From assembly GCA_905147135.1 (NCBI GenBank), contig LR990043.1, forward strand, positions 21,329,584 through 21,393,583: a stretch of DNA of 64,000 nucleotides. Direction: 5' to 3'. The position numbers were made by a program, and so were the translations under genes. The stretch's first letter is position 1. Each line of letters opens with the position of its first letter. Positions 11,621 through 24,266 of the stretch are shown piece by piece. A model generated the notes under the pieces. That model was given only the letters and a program-made list of their open reading frames with translations, was not told the origin of the DNA and made no database searches. The DNA is from Blastobasis lacticolella. Taxonomy: Eukaryota > Arthropoda > Insecta > Lepidoptera > Blastobasidae.

Positions 11621-12004
11621 GGACTAGTTGAGAAATAGCCTCAAAATCAGAAGAAGAATCAAAGGTGGATGGATGGCTATTAAGAATGACTTCAATCAAA
11701 TTATATATTGTGCTCGTGATAATAAACTTTACTCTGAAATCGCGAAAAAAAATCAGCTGTTTTAAACAACATTGAAAACTACTTTTGCCAGAACAGCAGG
11801 AAGAATAATCTTGGTTCCAACTGTTCTAACCCAACAGTTGTTCACAACTGCCTACCTGATAAACAATAATAATAATAATAAATGAAGCCCTTGGTATCGT
11901 GAATTTGAAGAAATTAAAAAAAAATTAAAAAATGACGTCTATTACACATACCCTATAACAGGATTACATTCAAATAGTAAAAAAAAAGAAACAGTAACAT
12001 TATA

Positions 12005-12125
12005 ACCATAATGTATCGCTACCCGTGCCATGGGAAGACGTGCAAAGGGGTCACACTCGGCGTATGCCATGGTTGGAGCTATGGCGCTGGTTTTCAGTGC
12101 GCCCTACAGTGAAGCACGGACGAAA
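12005..12125 (+). repeat. Dispersed repeat H
   Basis: Contains GCCGTGCCATGG-like and GTTTTCAGTGCGCCC segments also found at about 100-130 and 500-530, where family A interrupts them. Confidence 0.45.
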
Positions 12126-13239
12126 GTGATTATTTATTACATGCAAATTTTTTGCACTATTTGTCATCCTGTAAACCCTTCAATAGCTTCATCTATCTAT
12201 AGGTACTACCATCTTCCTCGTACCACGCAACTGGTACCGCAATAAGCGATAGATACAATTACCTCAATGTCAAATTGCGACACTTTTAGCGACAGTTGCG
12301 ATTGACAGACTTTTTTATAATATTCAACGGTTTTTGGTACGTGAATTTGTGCTTATTACCACACAAATAAACGAAAAAATTATTATATGTAGTCCGATGT
12401 TTTCAATTCATATTTTTCATACAGTTCCGATGAGTGCGATAAAAAATTATTCAACTACACTAAGAGTAGAATACAAAACGAGATGTCTTCTAACTCAAAA
12501 TTATATGGTATTATTTTAATTAAATGAAATCAGCATAATTAATTACTCTAGCTATAAATATTTTTATAGGAATTAATATAATCACAAAATATGTTAGGTA
12601 AGTAATTTTTTTTTTTTTTAAACAAACCCTGCCTGATGGCAGCGGTTTATTAGATTAGTTTCTTAGGTTTAGGTTAATCTAGTTTTTATTAGTTCATTGT
12701 CACTATTGTTTTGTTTTTATGTGTTTGGATGTTGTTGTTTAATACTTATAAAAAAATTTATGTACTAAATAAAAAACATAAATCTGCAGTCAAACGCTGT
12801 AGTGTAAGTACCTACCAAAACATTAAATAGTTAAGTAGATACTCAACAACAATTTTTTTCTTTATTTTATTTTATTTTATGTATAGCCAACGCTCGAACA
12901 TACTTGTTTATTCGAAATTTCATAAAATTTAACAGTTAAAGCAACAAAGCGTACAAATAAACTCAAATTGCCTAATCAGAAAAAAAAGTTATAAGTAGTA
13001 AGAACCAAAAATCTCACAATCGACATTAGAAGCATCAATCGCACATAAGCAATCTCATTACAAAGTAACTAATCCACCGCGCTAACCGCATCGGCGCATT
13101 CGCAAATTGATTCCACCTTCCCCATTACCGCGGGAGCGTTCTTTTTGCAAACTCCAAGATTGCGGTTGAAAAAGGAATCCGATCCCGCTAATAAACATGC
13201 AAACAAGAACGCACTGACTACCTGTTGCCCGGTTTGAGA
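12126..13239. other. Upstream of the Sox-type gene, no gene seen
   Basis: AT-rich, few repeats. From about 13070 the base composition rises towards the promoter island. Confidence 0.4.
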
Positions 13240-13762
13240 CAAAGTGCGCCTCAGCCAATCAGAGCGCAGCGGCCGCCCACGGCGCGCGCTGATTGGCCGG
13301 CTAGTTTAGAGGGGGGACCGGGGCCAGGGGGGTCGTGCCGGGTCCCGAACTCGACACAGCCAAGAAAAGCGCCGCATTGAGCTTTCTGCAGCTTTTCATG
13401 GACCCGCGCGGGAACTTAGATTCCACAAATCGGAGTTACGATTTTGTTGTACATTGTTGTTGTTACTCGAAATACTTTTTTGAAAAGACATCTCGAAATC
13501 TCGGCTTTGCTTATAAAAATTGTTAGTTATTCCGCTATTGTGTTGAGTTGCCGTTGAAAAATTAATTAAGTATGAAAAGTTTCGGGACAATTATGAACTG
13601 GCCAGCAGTGTTTTGCTCATAAAAATTAGAAGAAAACGAGCACGTTTGAAAACTAAAATCTATTTTAAAATTCGAATCTCAAAACCCTTACGAAAAAAAG
13701 ACGATCGACAAAAAGATTAAATAAAATTCATCGTTCGAAAAACAAATAAGAAAACGGCGAAG
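13240..13762 (+). promoter_or_regulatory. Promoter and 5' UTR region of the Sox21-type gene
   Basis: A GC- and CpG-rich island stands out from the AT-rich surroundings between about 13240 and 13420. It carries a CCAAT box at 13255-13259 and an inverted one (ATTGG) at 13292-13296, about 30 bp apart, followed by G-runs. Transcription probably starts between 13300 and 13450; the remainder up to the ATG at 13763 would be 5' UTR. I see no convincing TATA box, which would suit a CpG-type developmental promoter. The start site is inferred. Confidence 0.55.
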
Positions 13763-13965
13763 ATGTCTCTCGGCAAACAGCCTGTGGAGCACATAAAGCG
13801 GCCTATGAACGCGTTCATGGTGTGGTCCCGTGGTCAACGCCGCAAGATGGCTCAAGACAACCCGAAGATGCATAATTCAGAGATATCAAAGAGGCTGGGT
13901 GCCGAATGGAAATTGCTCACCGAGATGGAAAAACGTCCGTTCATTGATGAAGCGAAGAGACTGCG
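13763..13965 (+). CDS. Sox21: Sox group B2 transcription factor (Sox21-type), exon 1
   Basis: This exon encodes residues 1-67 and two bases of codon 68 of a 219-aa SoxB2 protein. Only nine residues (MSLGKQPVE) precede the HMG box, which starts [14 protein letters not shown] and bends DNA at ACAAT-type sites through the minor groove; the F18-M19 wedge is present. The box continues with [20 protein letters not shown] and [14 protein letters not shown] donor (CG/GTAAGT) at 13966 splits codon 68 (Arg) after its second base, and exon 2 restores it, so the box is shared by two exons. SoxB2 proteins are nuclear, mostly repressive regulators in neural and epithelial development. The ATG is chosen because it is the only one just before the box. 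Insects have Sox21a and Sox21b; I cannot decide which this is. Confidence 0.93.
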
Positions 13966-14825
13966 GTAAGTACCTATTTACTCATGTTTTTATGATATAG
14001 GTAAAGTAGATAGCGAAGTTGATTAAGCACTGGTTAAATAGTCTCGGGAGCTAAACATTACGGTATATTATTATTATAAGTACACGACATTAATATACAA
14101 AACAAATGTTAGCGAAACGCAAACGCGTCATTTATTAAAAGTCGTTATTCACAAATGCATTAGGTACAATTTTACAATGCGGTTTAGAATTAATTAGTAT
14201 GTCATTAGTTATTTTTAGCGATTGAAATAGATTCTAAAACATCCTGCTCGATTAAGAAAATTTCAATTTTGAATTGCATGAATGTCGAAATATTTATAAG
14301 AATGTAGAAATATGAAAAAAAACATGTATATTTTAAATAACCAACTTAAAGATATAGGAGGATTCTTTATACAAACTTTGTTTTTATTTAGGTACTTTCA
14401 CACCCCCATTTCATGACCTTATGTATGTAATAAAATATTGCAAGTTTTTAACCCGTTTCCCGGCTACCGATTGAGCTGAAATTTTGCATAATTTATGACA
14501 CCATCGAGCTGATCTGACTACGTATATTAAACCCATCAACTTTGGGCTCGTTTGATTAGTCTTGACAAGTACTTTGAGTTATAAAAGCTTGCTATGAAAA
14601 TATTTTTTTTATTTGAGAATTTGTTTGTAGTGTCAAAATGTCTTTCAAAAATAAATTACTGTTCTAAGCTATCTAAGATATTGTTAGAATCATTCCTAAT
14701 ATAGTATAAAACAAAGTCGCTTCCCGCCGTCTGTCTGTCCCTTTGGTCAGTTTCGCTTGGTTACACATCTAATTTACTCTTGTGAAAAAATGGAAATGTA
14801 GCGTCCAGGTGTTCTCCTAAAATTG

Positions 14826-15025
14826 TTAAAACATAGTCGCTTCCCGCCGTCTGTCCGCTGTATATTTTTATTTACGCTTAGATCTTTTAAAGTACGCAAC
14901 GGATTTTAATGCGGTTTTCAACAATAGATAAAGTGATTCAAGAGGAAGGTTTATGAGCTAGAAAAAAAGGGTAGGTAAGGGTAAAGTAGGTGTACGCAAA
15001 CGACGTCGCGCCGGGTCCACTAGTT
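14826..15025 (+). repeat. Dispersed repeat (family L)
   Basis: Contains GTCGCTTCCCGCCGTCTGTC, ACAATAGATAAAGTGATTCA and a final GTCGCGCCGGGTCCACTAGT. An inverted copy lies at 31596-31790, and pieces at 2228-2340 and 14700-14760. Confidence 0.65.
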
Positions 15026-15744
15026 CAAAGATAAATTAATAAGATATATCTGTCTAAGATATCTGTGTAAGATATAATATGAATATTGACCTTTCAACAA
15101 CAATCATTCGAATGCATATATAGGTACCAATTAGTTAAGTTGTTTAGTAATTTCTTATTTTTTATCGCTATTTTTATTAGAAGAAAGCATCTTGAACATA
15201 TCGAGAGACCAGAATGTAGCAACAGCCACATCCATTGGCGAGTATCGTTAACGACGATGCTGGCCTAACGTTGGGATAAATATAAAAATCATCCTCACCC
15301 TCCTCATGGTAAATCCCGCCAGCCAGGGTCCGTCCTACTAAGACAGTGCTTCCAAATTTATGTAGGAACTGACAGCGGTTTTTCGCGTGGTAGGTACTTT
15401 GGTTTTTTACGTGCAGTTACTACCAATTGACCCGCACTACCCGTTAGAGAAAAGCCGATTTGGCAGAATTTCGTCTGTCAATGTCGTCTGTGACGATTGC
15501 TGGAGCCCCTAAGATGATAGTGGGGCTCCGAAAACCTCCAGATAAATAAAAGTCCAGATAATATAATAATATAGACGGTGATTTGGAGATTAATGGTATC
15601 CATTACAAGATTTGTCACACGCATCTTGCAGGATTGACTGACATTATCTTTAATATTAATTTTTGTCTACATAGTACAAAGTTATTGTTATGAATCTGTA
15701 AACTGAATCCATTTTGTCTCTGTAAAATTCTGTGTGCACTCTAT

Positions 15745-15870
15745 TCTGTATGATCCAATCTGGTCAGGCTCCCAAAAACCAAATCCTGGGTCATGGTGAA
15801 GGGAACCCAGGCCCCTTGCAATATTATAACCGACATATTGACGTCAAGATGATCGTCATCGTCATCACCT
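15745..15870 (+). mobile_element. SINE C fragment, 3' half
   Basis: Contains GATCCAATCTGGTCAGG, AAATCCTGGGTCATGGTGAA, and a tail of GAT/CAT triplets. Confidence 0.6.
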
Positions 15871-16559
15871 GTAACCATATTGACTTATAACCATTAAGGA
15901 TTTTTAGTGGCCCACCGCGGTTTTCACCGCAAAACACATAACATTCGATTTTTCGGCGGAAACTGTCCGTTTATGAGAGAGTACCCGGGAGAACCAGAGC
16001 AATAGACGCAAAAATTTAGCTATAGCTATATCGAATAGTTAAGACGTTTCGGATAGCTCTACAGTTTATGGACCGAAAAAATATTCCAACTGATTATAGT
16101 ATGCAATAAAAGCCTGAGAATTCTGTGCTCAAACTACTTTTGTTTAACGTGATATGCTTACGCACAGTTTGCGACAGATCGTTTGGCATTTTTTTCTGTT
16201 TTGTCCTTTTTTACATCTTTCAACGTGAGTGAGGTTGAAATCGATATACGCGTTTCGTGCAGCGGTAAGAGATCCCTTTCCGGTTCGCATAGGCGAAAAT
16301 GAGGTATAGATAGATAGATAGATATACTCATTATTGCACACAAAATTACAAGAAAGGAAATTTAACAGGTCTATTCCAACATTGTAACTCTAAGCGTTGT
16401 TCTAAGCGAACAGAGCAGGTTAAATACCAGCTGGAATCGGTACTTAGCACATCTGGGGACATCGACAGCGACGTCAATGTCCGAAAATTCGCGTCTCTGG
16501 CCAAATGGCGGGTATAATGACCCTAAAATTTCCATGAAGCTGAAGGGACAGGATTACAT

Positions 16560-16960
16560 CATTAGACCTGTCGTATAAGACAGTGAGACTTGGCCTCTAC
16601 TAGAGCCGAGGAGGAGTTGCGACGGAAATGAAGGCACTGCGATGAATGTGTGGAATTTCTCGCAAAGTTCGCGTCCGAAACGCCTATAATCGCGGAAGCC
16701 TTCACATCCGTGACAACACAGATAAGCTGAAAGAGTGCCGTCTTCGATGGCCACGTCTTGCGTGACCGGCTAATTACGTAGGGAACAAATGCACGGGTAG
16801 GTGAGACCGGCTCAAGTTGCGATGGCAGACGTCGATGCGTGTTTAAAAACTCACCATCAAGGGTGCCGAAGACCAAGCGAAGTGGACCTCCTGGATTACT
16901 TTCTAAGCACTTTGCAAAGGGTTTGCCTTCCTACCCCAGCCCTTGCGTGCCGCGCTAGAG
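16560..16960 (+). pseudogene. Decayed LINE reverse-transcriptase C-terminus
   Basis: Reading across frames gives segments in the right order: YDSETW-like, EMKALR, VRNAYNRGSLHIRD, KLKECRLRWPRLA and NYVGNKC. They match the LINE pattern where R-W-Y-G-H is followed by a Gly/Arg-rich stretch. Stops and frame changes are frequent. Confidence 0.6.
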
Positions 16961-17794
16961 CGCAACCAGGATTAATCGTCAAGTTGATAATGAATCGAAC
17001 CACAACAAATTTAAAATTTAAAAGAATACCTCTTGGACAAGGCATATTACACAATTGACGAATTTTTAAATAATATGTAATTTAATCAACCAGAATTACC
17101 TTGGAATTTAATCTTTTGACCTATGTACCGGTTTTTTTCAATGAATTTTATTATGATTATTATTTATTGACATTTTATATTTATATTTAAACGTATTTAA
17201 ACTTTGACATAATGTAATGTAATGTGTGTGCGTTTTGACAATTTGGTTTGATTATTTTATACTAGTTGAGTGGTTTGTAATGTTAATAATGATTAATTGT
17301 ATTCTACTACCTGACATTCGTAGTGCCTTTTATAAGGTGTTAAATGTGGTACGAATGCTTATTTGTAACAACCATATTTTACCATTTAACAGCGAAAATG
17401 AAATGAAATGAGATGATGATGAAAAGCCTGAGATTTCACATAAGAAATTAAACAGTAACAAAACTTACCTACCACATCGTCACACGCAAAAAACGTTACA
17501 ACCCAAACAATAAAACAATTCAAACAAATCTCCGACTTGTTTATTTAGTAGAATGATAATGAAATTAATCTTTCTCCCTTTCTAATTATCTCGGGACAAA
17601 CACGGAGACAAAAAGCTTAGCCACACCTGTGTATCGGTGGTTATATGAAATGTGTTAAACGTGAGTTGGTTGGTTTTGAGTATTCCGTAGGTTTTGATTA
17701 TATTTTATTATATCTCATTGTCAAACGATTGATTTTAAGTTGATTGTTAGAGTGGCTTTGGATAAATGTAACATTTAAAGTTAGTAATAGTAAT

Positions 17795-17890
17795 GTATTT
17801 CAACAGTGTATGTTTTCCGATCATTATAATCTGGACGCGTTCAAGGGTATGGTGAAATACGAGACAGAGACTCGTAGAGTGAGCGGACGC
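17795..17890 (+). mobile_element. LINE ORF2 C-terminal scrap (family E)
   Basis: Contains TTTTCCGATCATTATAATCTG then GACGCGTTCAAGG, the same segment as at 21500 and 27890. Confidence 0.55.
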
Positions 17891-18399
17891 AACAGTTGGA
17901 ATATCTAAGTTTTTTACAATAAGCAAATTTGCAAGAACGTCATAGACGACGAGATTAGCTCTATCAAAATTAGGAATTTCATCCCTTTGTAACGTACTTG
18001 AAATTTTTTTTGAAGTAAAAAACTTAAATTAATTACAGTATGCAAATTCTTGTATCGATTACGTTTCTAGTGTAAGTAAAAAATATGCGTTTGCAATCTC
18101 AATGCCAACAACAACGACGCCGGGTCAGAGAAGTTTATAGCACCATACCAATTTATAACCGACTTCAAAAAAGGAGGAGGATTTCAATTCGTCGGAGCTT
18201 TTTTTCTTATTTTCGTCATATTCCACGGAACCCTAAACAAAAAGGCGTCGTCCGGAGAGTGGGGGATTAGCAGCGCAAACAGTCAAACAAAGCAGCCGGA
18301 TGCGTTATCTCCACCTTCTTCTGTTTCCATTTGCATGGCTTTTTGAGCGCTTGATGCGCTTTTAGTGAAAAAAGTCTCAAAACAATTATTTTTATTTTA

Positions 18400-18475
18400 T
18401 ACGACAGACAAACAGGCAAGCGGACCACCTGATGGAAAGTGGTCTCCGCCGCCTATGGACATCAGCAACAAGAAA
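18400..18475 (-). mobile_element. Family B fragment
   Basis: Contains ACAGGCAAGCGGACCACCTG and the following ATGGAAAGTGGTC on the antisense strand. Confidence 0.65.
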
Positions 18476-18899
18476 TTATCAGCAAATTATTCAAAAACAT
18501 TTTTTAGTATTGTAGATCTATTATTGCTCTTTCTGGGGGTATGGAAGTGTCCCCGCCAACACAAATAAAAAATAGGGGTAAAAATAGCACTACCTACCAT
18601 TTTCGAAGCGTTTCGTTGAATTTTCAGTCCTTCCTTTCTTCAGGCTGGATAATAAATAAACCTTTAGCAATAGGACCACAAAACTTGGGTTACGAACACA
18701 GAAATAAGTCGATTTATTTCGGTGGTCACGAGATATATTGACGTTTACGGCGATAACAAAAAATCACATTAAAAAATCACATCAAAATTAGATTTCGATA
18801 TTTTCTCTGCCACAAATATCAATTAAAAAGTCACAGAATCTCTATTGCAAACAAAAATTTTATTTTCATCGATTTTAGCTGATCGATTATTTGTCAAAG

Positions 18900-19420
18900 A
18901 TCGTTTTAAATTACTTTTATAATGGAGCTAGAAAAAAACCCAATTTGATATGTCACAGCGCGAGAATTAGGCCCCTTTATTTATTTATTCGTATGTCAAA
19001 TTAACTTTAAAAAAATACCTATATTAGGTACAATTAAGTCTACAGATCTAGGCCCCTGTCACCACACCACAAACAAACACACAAATATATCAAACTACCC
19101 TTCTTTCCACTGCGTTTAAAATCTCTAAAATCACAATCGCCCCCTCCGAAATAGAGCCATTTAAACCGGAGCGGCTATAACAAATCAATTTAATCTAACT
19201 TAACCCAGCCAAGACAATTATCTGGTATCCATAGTAATGTTGCATTGTGGCGCTATCGGGGCGCGGCAGAGCTTTAAAAATGAGCTTATGCCGCCGCTCG
19301 GAGGCTAAAAGATGGCTGTACACCCGCCCAGTTGTGCGGCTAAACAATCGCCAACAAAGGACTGTGATAATGTCGTAGGCTTTCGGACGAGTGTCGTTGG
19401 TTTGATTGAGTAATAAATTT
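18900..19420. other. Repeat-poor, GC-raised part of Sox intron 1
   Basis: No known repeat. Contains AACAAAGGAC, AACAATCG and GCATTGTGG Sox-like motifs near 19245-19365. Possible conserved non-coding element. Confidence 0.3.
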
Positions 19421-19717
19421 TCCTGCGTGGCTGACTGTACTATGATTTTATCTTATATTTTGTATTCAATGGGAACAAAGTGACGACTATATGTCTTTGT
19501 ATAAGCGTGTTGTCGTTCTAACTGTCCTTTTTTCTTTGTTATTCGCAGTGTTACCTCTGTGAATTACTTGAATGATCAATCCTGTAGTAAATATAATGGT
19601 ATCTGTTATTATTAACCAAACCTAACTGATCTAATCTAATGCAATGGTGTTACCGTTCTCATTCTATTCGCGTTTACAACAAGTAACAGCAGTTTAGTTG
19701 CCTAAAACACTGATTCA

Positions 19718-19790
19718 TCATCATCATCATCGTGACGTTAAATCCCGGTTTCGTTTCGCGCGGCACACGAGGGCCCTAGGTCCGCCTTCC
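19718..19790 (-). mobile_element. SINE C tail scrap
   Basis: CAT-triplet run followed by AATCCCGGTTTCG and ACACGAGGGCCCTAGGTCCG. Confidence 0.5.
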
Positions 19791-20144
19791 TTCTCCTCTT
19801 GATCCACTTCTCCCGGTCTTCAGCAAGTGGCTGATACGAGATGAATAGATCGGCTTTTTATGAACTTCGTTCGCGTAGAGTAAGAAAATATGTAGCGTAT
19901 ATTATTCTCCATTGTATAATCTCTCTCCCTATGAAACTTCATCTAAATCGGTTAAGCGGTATAGCATGTCAAATCGGAAACAGACAGAGTTATTTCGCGA
20001 TGTATATAGGTTTCAATATGCGACATTTTACAAAAAATCAAATACAAAACGAGCCAAGTCATAGGCCACCTCATAGTAAAACCCTTTAAGTCTATAACGT
20101 TAAGTATTTCGGTAATTAATATGTAACGCACTTAAGTACCCGTC

Positions 20145-20290
20145 AGTTAGCTTAATGGCTGAATGTTTAAGAGATCCGACTCGTACCCGAGGTACCGGGT
20201 TTGAGCCCCAGTGCCTCTATACCAATGACTCTTTTTAAATTATGTACATCGTTGAGCACTAACCGATGCTTGATGGAAGAGCTCACTATA
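20145..20290 (+). mobile_element. SINE C tRNA-like head
   Basis: Head with A-box-like TTAGCTTAATGGCTGAATG and B-box-like GGGTTTGAGCCCC, followed by the family body ACCAATGACTC and TTATGTACATCGTTGAGCAC. Only the 5' half is present. Confidence 0.65.
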
Positions 20291-21403
20291 TAAACATGTT
20301 GTATAAACCTCCGCGCATATATAAAACATATGTGTATAATAAATGTTTAACTGTATTTAAAAAATTACCGGAAAGGGAGTTTGAAGGATAAAAAGGTAAA
20401 AAATGGCTTTTAAAATATAATTTTTATGATACTTATGCAAAACATGAATTATAGAAATATGGTACCGTTTATCCCTTAAAGTTATGTTAAAAATACTATA
20501 TATTAATTTAATACACAATTGTGGTTAACAATCTGTATGCCTGTGTCACAAATACATGTCTTTGCCTTTACCTTTGATAGGACTGATGGTCTACCGGTCA
20601 CCACACGGCATCCTAACACCTCCTCGATACCCCCAACTGGAATTCCCAGCCCTACTTTATCAGTTAACAACATGGATTACAGAACACGAAATAAAAGCCA
20701 ACAGAGTCGTCAGCAAAGCTCCCGTATTAACATAATGAGCTTCCAAACCTCAGCTGACTAAACGCTTCGCATTAGCCTCCATACAAACCCGGGTGGTGGC
20801 AGTAGTATGAATTAATTTGCAAGGGTTGAATGGACTGGGGAGGGTGCTACCCTCGTGTTTGTTACCTTAGTTACGCTTTTATAGAGCGGTTGATCTGTGA
20901 AATAGTACTAATTGATTTCAAACTGAGTTTGTTTAGTTCTAAAGGGGATGTGAGGTTTCTTTGCCGCGTTGGTCACAGAAATCAAAATAAGCTTTTGTAG
21001 GGATAAGAAATTTAATTAGAGTTGATTTAGCATGAAATTTGTCAGAGCTGATGATAGTTTTTGGTCGTACGTGTTTTGACTGACATTTTCGTTTTGAAAT
21101 CGTCAAACCTTGTTTTTGTTACGTTCGGAAATTATTATTGTTCTTGTTTTGGTTCGTGTCGGAAGCGGTATTATTTATTACTTAATATGTTTGTAATTAT
21201 ACTTCATGATTTTGAATAGAATTCAGTTTTGATTATTAGGCCTAGAATTTTCAAAATGTGGGTTACACACCGATCATACTGCATTTGGCATAATTAAAAC
21301 TTCAGTACAAAAGACATCAACGCGAGACTTTTCTGATTTAATAATTGTTATTGTACAAAAGCATAAATGAAAACAAGCTTCAAGAAAATTTTCTTTCGCC
21401 GCT

Positions 21404-21665
21404 ACAGCAACATTCACGATAGTTGGTGCATCTTTTGCCAAATCGAGCGGCTTTGGGCCAACAGTTATAATACGTACAGCTAAGGAATGGAACACATTGT
21501 CTGCGAGTGTGTTCTCTGATCATTATAATTAGGACACCTTCAAAGCTAGAGTGAAAATAGGCTATTCCTAGAGAGGCATGCTCCATCTTCGGTCGCATCG
21601 TTACTTACCACAAGATGAGATAGCGGCCAAAAGCCTGTCTAGTCTAATTTTCCTTCTGCGTATAA
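21404..21665 (+). mobile_element. LINE ORF2 C-terminal fragment (family E)
   Basis: Contains ACAGCTAAGGAATGGAACAC, TCATTATAATTAGGACACC and AGGCATGCTCCATCTTCGG, matching 27745-28025. Translated pieces (RTAKEWNT, DHYN) look like the end of a jockey/CR1-type ORF2. Confidence 0.65.
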
Positions 21666-21680
21666 ACGAACCTTTATCCT

Positions 21681-21781
21681 TCCCGACCCTCCTGGTGTTG
21701 CGGATGTCCATGGGCAGCGGTGACCACTTACTGTCAGGTGTCCTGTTTGCTCGTATGCCATCCTCTATAAAAAAAAAAAAA
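21681..21781 (+). mobile_element. Family B 3' end with polyA tail
   Basis: Sense fragment with CGGTGACCACTTACTGTCAG and TCGTATGCCATCC, ending in an A run. It sits between a LINE remnant and a complete family A copy. Confidence 0.65.
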
Positions 21782-21840
21782 TTAAATGCTCTATCGCCCA
21801 TTACATTTACGGTTCATGCACTTACTCATAGGTTTCATTT

Positions 21841-22117
21841 CATCACAGCCCGTAACATTCTACTGCAGGACTTAGGGCCTCTCCCACGAAAGGGGAGGTT
21901 ATTGCCATAATCTCCACGCTTGGCAGGCGGATTGGAGATAGCAGTGTTTAAATATAACAATGGAAAATGCTGCTGCCCATTTTCCAGACTACGGAGACTC
22001 TTGATCTTTTGCCTCGAAAACATTAGTCGCCTTGTACGACACCCATGAGTGTAAGGGGTTGGTGCTATTCTACTCTGCCGGACACCACACGGCCATCTGC
22101 CGGACACCACACGGCCA
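21841..22117 (-). mobile_element. Family A retroposon, minus strand, with target duplication and doubled 5' end
   Basis: A complete inverted copy flanked by a 13-bp direct repeat ATAGGTTTCATTT (21828-21840 and 22118-22130). On the element's own strand the first ~23 bp (GCCGTGTGGTGTCCGGCAG) occur twice in tandem at the 5' end. Confidence 0.88.
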
Positions 22118-22576
22118 ATAGGTTTCATTTTAGATAACAAAATGCAGAAATGTCTGGACACATTGAGTTTGATTGATTGACAACACTGTACTATCAATTC
22201 TTATGGATTTATGAGTCACACGTGCACCTGAGTCACTATAACAAATAACAGAGGGTTATCCAGTTTTCAGCATAGGCGTGTGCTTAAGTTTTATTACACT
22301 TAGGTCTCGCAAGAACGCTGCTACAAGACTGGGTAGCAAAATTGTACGCTTTGCATACAATATACACACATACATAACGCCGCGCCTTTTCCCGTAAGAG
22401 TAGCCATAGACCACATTGTTCCAATTGCTTTGGACTATGGATTGACGATCCCATATGAAGTCACATTTTTGACATATATAATATAATTATCATAATGAAA
22501 TTGTATACATTTTGGCAAATAAATAAGTCTAAACTAAAAATCTAACCTAACCTATGACATGGGATCGTTCATGACG

Positions 22577-22905
22577 TATTTAAGAGAGGTCTCTTTAAGG
22601 ACGGGCAATGCATTGATAGCGCCCCTAATGTTGCTGATGTGCATAGACGGCGGTGACCATTTTGGCATTTTCCATCAGGTAGCCCGCTTGCCTTTTTTTT
22701 TTTGTCATTCGGTAGGCAAACAGGCAAGCGGGCCACCTGATGGAAAGTGGTCACCACTGCCTATAGTCATTAGCAACACCAAGAGTATCGCTAATGCGTT
22801 GCCCACCTCTAAAACACGTTGCTCTGGCAGCAAAAAGCCAGATAAAGAGATACCCCGCTATGCCCTACCTCTCTTACTTGCCTGTTAGTATGCCGTAAAA
22901 AATAA
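22577..22905. mobile_element. Two family B copies in head-to-head inversion (fold-back)
   Basis: 22577-22700 is a sense fragment reaching a T-rich joint. 22702-22905 is an antisense copy starting TCGGTAGGCAAACAGGCAAG. The two arms can pair over about 110-120 bp. Confidence 0.75.
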
Positions 22906-23235
22906 AAAATCCATGCTATCCTCTACATAAAACTATAGGTACTCCCCATTATTTATCATTCACACGTATTTCATTTATCAATAACGTAAGTGTCTCGTGC
23001 TATCAGCATGCCACTCCAAGTAATGGTGAAATAACAGCACCACAATGAGCCCCCTTGTCTCGGGTACGGTGCATTATTTCACACAACATGTTTGTTAAGA
23101 GGGGAGGCGATAACCGACGACGATTTGATAGTGTGGTTAATTTTTTATCGGTGTCTATTAGATAACTTTGTTGCTCGCGATTTGGTATGAGTGGATCGGT
23201 TTTTCTCTTTTTCTAGAATAAAATAATTATCAAGG

Positions 23236-23630
23236 TGTTGATGTTCCGGTTGTGCTCTCGCGCATGAGGGTCCGCCTTGACCATGATTCGGAATTTGGTA
23301 GATTCGATGCGGTATCTCTCCCTTACGGATACCTTAACCACTAAGCCATAGACGCTCCTAGTTTCCTGGTTCAGGAGCCAAGTCCAGGATTCCGCTTGTC
23401 AGATAATTACAGTGGAGCGACTGCTACCTGACCTCCATGACAATGCCAGGGTAACCTGACCAGATTGGATCATGGTGACACATTCAGCTGCCTGAATGTG
23501 CAGGTTTCATCGCGATGTTTTCCTTCTCCGTATAAGAGCATCGGTTATCATTCAACTAATGTACATAACTCAGTAAAGAGTCATTGCTACATGGCCGCAG
23601 TGGGATTTGATTCGGAACCTTTCGGAAATT
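23236..23630 (-). mobile_element. Two adjoining SINE C copies
   Basis: 23236-23368 is a short copy in which tail and tRNA-like head are joined by internal deletion (TACCTTAACCACTAAGCCAT). 23370-23630 is a second, longer copy with GACCAGATTGGATCATGG and CCTGAATGTGCAGGTTTC. Both are on the minus strand. Confidence 0.65.
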
Positions 23631-24039
23631 TCTAGTTCCCTGGTCCAGGAACCGAGTCCCAAGACACGTAATGGATTTTGATGCGGAAAATCATTTATTT
23701 CTGAAAGTTGTATGAAACATTAATGTTGCAAAAGAGAAACCCCGTGAACACGTGCGAAGCCAGGACAGGTAGCTAGTCTATTCTACATTTTTTCTTCCAT
23801 GTCACCTCTTTTCCGACGTTTTTGGCACCAAAGTCATTGGAGACACTCATCGTCATCATCATCAAATCAGCCAGAAGACGCCCACTGCTGGGCATAGGCC
23901 TCCCCCAGAGATCTCCACAAAGGACGGACAATATAGCTTGGTAATTCTTTTTGCTATTGGGGGCCTCACCACCTATTATCTGGGTGGGCTGAAGCCAACC
24001 TCACCAGCACGCGGTTCTCTGCTGACGGACGAACGAGAC

Positions 24040-24266
24040 TCTGGGCCTCACGTCCGCTAATTTACTAATGAATCGATTGAATTGTACTTGGATCGCAATT
24101 GCAGCACAATGGCAGTTTGACACGTTTTTCTTATTCTGCTACTGTTGCTAATAGATCGATGGAATCGCAATAGCAAATCATTGGCAGTTTGACGCGTTCA
24201 TTGTATTCTGCTACAAATAAAACTGCCATTGAGGTGCTATTGCGATCCGGTTACAATTCAATCGAG
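24040..24266. repeat. Fold-back repeat related to 34306-34479
   Basis: Left arm GATTGAATTGTACTTGGATC and right arm GATCCGGTTACAATTCAATC pair inversely. The middle holds a diverged tandem copy of the left-arm segment (ATTGGCAGTTTGACGCGTT). Confidence 0.6.
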
